Positions 60,601-64,000 of a DNA stretch of 64,000 bases are shown one piece after another. The stretch comes from Hormiphora californensis (lineage: Eukaryota > Ctenophora > Tentaculata > Cydippida > Pleurobrachiidae), in NCBI GenBank assembly GCA_020137815.1, contig CM035354.1, positions 6,586,015 through 6,650,014 on the forward strand, given 5' to 3'. Numbering within the stretch: the first letter of the stretch is position 1; each line of letters begins with the position of its first letter. The position numbers and the translations under genes are program-made. The notes below the pieces were generated by a model that was not told where the DNA came from, did not search any database, and saw nothing but the letters and a program-made list of their open reading frames with translations.

Positions 60601-63338
60601 CATCCCATCGTCTCTGACGTGTCAGTCAGGTCGCCCGAAACATTTTATGCCAGGATCGGCGGCGGGGGATAAGTATCAAGACGAGACAGATCAACTGAAT
60701 GCCCAGTTGCCCCCAACATCATTCTTCTTGGAATGGTATCTTCGTTGACAGATACACCATCAGCTGATCCTGAGCAACATGACTCTGAGCATTGTGCTGT
60801 TAGCAGTAGTAGTAGTAGTTTAGCTCGTTTAGAGGTAATACACAGGGCGGGGTGAGAGGGGGTTAATGTCACCCAGTTTTATCTAGAAATTTAAAATCTC
60901 TGGAGGTAGTATTTCATTTAATGGAATGAAATGTCATATCTTAGTTGTCGTACTATCCTGGTCTCGACAAAAAATAAAAATATAACCATATTCTAGTTCT
61001 ACCCCCATATGATATATATGCTAACTTCCCAGACCCGATCTAACCTCCCACCACCATGAAATATCAAGTATACTACTCCTTAACTAGAAGGTCTAATCTC
61101 TAGCTCCCACCATGATAGATCACATATATTTAATTTTAACTCCCTAACCAGATGACAAAACCGCATAACAACCTAGCCCCTGGCCTCTAACCCGCTCATC
61201 TCCCTCCCTAACCCATCATCTCCCCCTCTCCAGATAATCTCCCTTCCTAACAACATCTCCTCTCTCTAGATAATATCCAATCTCCCTGACCCCTAACCCA
61301 ACATCTCCCCCTAGACGGGCCAAGAGATCCTCAAGCTGGACAGCGTGGAAAGTTTCTTCAGCAACCTATCAGAATACCACCAGGACGGACATGCAGTATC
61401 AGGAAAGGATTGGCCCGGTGCCAGCCCCTACATGTCCGCTGTCTCTACCAACCCCAGCAGTATCATGGCTCCCAAATCATCCTCCTCTTCCATACCATCC
61501 GTCTTTCCAGCCGCTACAGGTCAGTTGACAACACCCGGCAAGTTAACACGAGATATTTTCTGAAATCACCTTCCCCTGGCTCTCTCAAGCTGCCCTGAGA
61601 TCACACCCCTACCACCTTTAGATCACACCCCTACCACCTTTAGTCAGCCTGAATTTAAGTATATCAAGTTGTGTTTCGTCACACCCTCTGACCCTAATTC
61701 CAAATAAAAATGTGTATGACGGACTGTTAACACTCTGTCCCTATCAGGTCGACTAACAGCCATCCCTCCGGTTCGTAGTGATCCAACCTGGTCCGTCCCC
61801 TTCAGTACCTTCATACCCAGTAAGTTATACATTTTAGAACTACCCTAACTCTAGAATTTGTCGTAAATCCAACAAGGATTAATTTTTAATCGAGGTAGCT
61901 GCTTATATAACTTGGCTGTAACAATTGTTCTTGATTTCTGTATCCCAATATAATCCCTAACTCCCCGCCTCAGTGAGCCCAGGTCGAGGTATCCCAGCGT
62001 ATACAACCCCCTGGCCAGTCCCCAGCGCCAAGTCCTTCACTCCCGGTTTCAGTTCGTCTCCTCCTGTCAGCCAAGCTATAAAAGAGGAACTGATGGATCG
62101 CTCAGTCTCCAGTACTACATTTATTGGGGAGGATTCTAAAGGAAAGGTTGGTTTCAAATAATTTTGTTTGAGATAATACCCCAATAACAATCAAATTCTC
62201 TTCTCTGAAGCAAGTTACATTTTTTGTAATCTTTGTTTCTTTTGTTAATACATTTTTGGTTAAATTGAATCGGGAGAAGTTCTAGAATTGAAAGAAAGCT
62301 TTTTATTTCTTTTGTTAAATTTATCGGCAATTTTTTTGCGGTGAATTTATTCTTTTTGCTTTGAAATGTCGCAAATTCTTTCTCTCTCTCTCATACTTTT
62401 TCTAGCCGTGCTCCCTCCATTCTCTCTTCCCTTCGCTCACCCCTTTTTGAGTTACCATTATAGCGACAAGATCGGTGAAGCGTCTTGTAGCTAAACTGTG
62501 ACAGGTTTATTAAAAACAAGTAAATAGCTGGGTGTGTGTGCGGTAGCTGAAGAGAGGCCAAGAGCATGGTGTTCCCACTTGACAGTAAAATGACAAGAAC
62601 CATTACATCCCCCCTAGCTTCATCTCCCTCTTTTGCTAATACAAGAATGAAGGGATGGTTCTAAATCTTTCTAATCCTTCTGAATCTTCCCCCAATAGTT
62701 CTGAATCCTTCCCCAACTATTATAATATTACCTCTCTCTCCTTGCCTTACTCTACCCTCTCTCACCGTGCCTTGTGCAGTAGCTGACACTGCGTTTTATT
62801 TAATAAAAAAGACAGCGCACGCTCTGTTCGGCAGAACAAACCATGCCCCCAAATATTGTAAAGGAGTGTTAAAAAACGTAAAACATCTCACCCACTCCCC
62901 TTGCCTTGTTCGCCCCAAATGTAGAACATGAACATAAACCTCTCCCCCCCTCAGGTTTGATACAACTCCCTATTACTACTCGCCACCTGGAACTGCAGCT
63001 ACCGGCCCTTATTCCCCCTACATGCCGTCCTCATACGCCTGTACACCAACCAAGTCTACCTTCTACACAGGTACATGCCAATTAATTAATTAATTAATTG
63101 AATTTTATGTTTGGGTCCTATCTCCAGCTAAGTTACACTTTTAGGTCCCTGTTCTAACTACTTACTAACATTGCCCCTCTATTCCCCAGACCGAACCCTG
63201 AGAGAGTGTTCCCGATGTCACATCCCTGTTTCCGGGACGTGCAAAACAAGTGCGGGCAGGCCCATTTGTGATTCATGTAACGAGTGTTCTGCAGCAGGGC
63301 GGGCCATTCGAACCAACAAACACTCCAAGCGAAGAATG
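57654..63338 (+). CDS. GATA-like zinc-finger factor, 3' end outside the window
   Basis: Exons: 57654-57901, 58410-58506, 61315-61519, 61748-61819, 61974-62146, 62955-63070 and 63190-63338. Phases fit throughout except 62146 to 62955, where the acceptor needs two bases more; a small unseen exon is likely there. The N-terminal part is Ser/Pro-rich, with SVESFFSNLSEYHQDG and a Tyr/Pro-rich stretch (TTPYYYSPPG) like an activation domain. The AIKEELMD block contains a SUMO consensus (Ile-Lys-Glu-Glu). The last exon gives RECSRCHIPVSGT and ICDSCNEC, spaced as in a GATA finger (C-x2-C-x16-C-x2-C), then a basic tail (TNKHSKRRM). The usual LWR core is missing and extra Cys are present. If this is the N-finger, a second, more canonical finger may lie beyond the window. 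Family assignment is likely; orthology is open. Confidence 0.6.
58644..58710. repeat. Short hairpin
   Basis: ATTTATTTCTCGGTTACGGG pairs with CCGGTAACCGAGAAATGAAT around a short loop, in an intron of the GATA-like gene. It is probably a tiny MITE. Confidence 0.6.
59217..59506. mobile_element. 290-bp foldback MITE
   Basis: The ends are GGGGAAACTCTAACTGAATG and its reverse complement, with arms of about 105 bases that look identical. The left part of the loop contains a second inverted repeat (GGCAGTACATC..TATGTACTGCC). I could not see a target duplication. It lies in intron 2 of the GATA-like gene. Confidence 0.8.
60733..60834 (+). other. Candidate alternative first exon of the GATA-like gene
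   Basis: From an ATG at 60733 the frame reads MVSSLTDTPSADPEQHDSEH, then a Ser run, and ends in phase 0 at GAG|gtaata. That joins the 61315 exon in frame. As an internal exon it would not fit the preceding phase, so an alternative promoter is the simpler reading. Confidence 0.45.
61160..61314 (+). repeat. Degenerate acceptor-like repeats before the 61315 exon
   Basis: Several CTAAC...CATCTCCCCCT...AG segments (AG near 61233, 61270 and 61314) lead up to the real acceptor. They resemble the cleaner arrays at 15.4 and 56.4 kb but have diverged more. Confidence 0.5.
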
Positions 63339-64000
63339 GTAAGTTGATCATCCTCATCATTGATCTTCTTCTTCACCATCACATCATTGAGATCACTACA
63401 TTACCTAGTACACCTTCCAGCTGCCTGTTTAGCAAAATAGCATTATTTGACCTATCAGACACGTTAGCAAGAATCCTCTCCCGATTATTTCTGAACTGAA
63501 AGTCTAAATAAGAATATATCCACAGCTTGGTCCCATATAATATTGAGTGCAACTTGAGCCGCCTCTCTCGCAGCTTCTTATGTCTGTACGTCTGTTCGGC
63601 AGGCTGGTTAATTTGATTTGGGGACAATTAGGGCAAGCCTTGTAATTCAATAACCTTCGACCGAGAACGAGAGAGAGGGGTCTCTCACCCCTCTTGAAAT
63701 ACTGGCATGCGATTGGACGAGAGAAAAAAGGGAATGAAGAGGGAGGGTAGCTCTTTTTTAAAACAGCTGCAGCAGCTCAAGGTGGTCACGTGTTTCAAGA
63801 ATATGGTTGAGGTCACTGTGAGCTGAGCCGGGGAAAAAGGGGGAGAAGTTGGCTTTGGACTTGAAGAGAGAGGGAGGAGGAGAGAGAGGGAGGAGAAAAA
63901 ATGGTGAGGGAGAGAGAGAGAGAGAGAGAATGAAGGGTGGGGCAACATCACAAAGCGGCTAGGGGGGGGGGCGGGTTGGGTGCGTGGGGTGTGGTACGGT
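63339..64000 (+). other. Intron of the GATA-like gene at the window edge
   Basis: Positions 63660-63930 are rich in GA and GAGG, and the end is G-rich. No further exon is visible before the window ends. Confidence 0.4.

Noticed and set aside
60256-60672. 138-codon ORF upstream of the 60733 exon
   Set aside because: No donor in the right phase before its stop, and no domain. It could at most be 5'UTR of the alternative first exon.

Overview
The window is animal nuclear DNA. Its genes have many short exons with GT..AG introns, whose junction phases I checked exon by exon. The gene content is metazoan: an intraflagellar transport subunit, a rhodopsin-like GPCR, a secreted Ig/Kazal/VWD matrix protein, a calcyphosin-2 homologue, a two-LIM protein and a GATA-like factor. 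Compact genes, divergent sequences, abundant (CT)n/(GA)n tracts and many small foldback transposons suggest a marine invertebrate, perhaps a sponge or another early-branching animal. That placement is inference; no marker here fixes the species.

Layout. 0.4-3.0 kb: IFT52 (+, 7 exons, complete). 3.9-10.2 kb: a charged coiled-coil protein (+), with a 3.0 kb nested transposon in one intron. 10.2-13.0 kb: intergenic, with two foldback elements. 13.08-37.2 kb: a 19-exon secreted protein (+; signal peptide, Lys/Glu-rich linker, Ig, follistatin/Kazal, Ig, VWD, C8). Its 6.5 kb second intron carries a double-nested palindromic element. Its 6.8 kb eighth intron carries a GPCR gene on the opposite strand (26.97-28.97 kb, with one frameshift). 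39.2-42.1 kb: calcyphosin-2-like (+). 42.1-48.35 kb: intergenic, with a mariner-type element and GA-rich or homopolymer-rich stretches. 48.35-49.57 kb: two-LIM protein (+). 49.6-57.6 kb: intergenic, with a 5'-truncated LINE, a tiny 68-bp element and a 14-copy minisatellite. 57.65-63.34 kb and beyond: a GATA-like transcription factor (+), cut by the window edge, with two candidate first exons.

The genes do not form one pathway. IFT52 and calcyphosin-2 belong to families linked to cilia, and the coiled-coil gene resembles microtubule-associated proteins, so part of the window may be cilium-related. The most distinctive signals lie between exons. (1) Whole splice sites are tandemly duplicated: three acceptor arrays, two donor duplications, and one donor duplicated by a transposon. 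(2) There are about nine insertions flanked by 8-bp target duplications. They range from 3 kb down to 23 bp and include an ultra-short family built from one roughly 20-bp module. (3) A TTAA-flanked hairpin with 613-bp arms sits inside a palindromic GCGCTTT-array element that has its own 8-bp target duplication.
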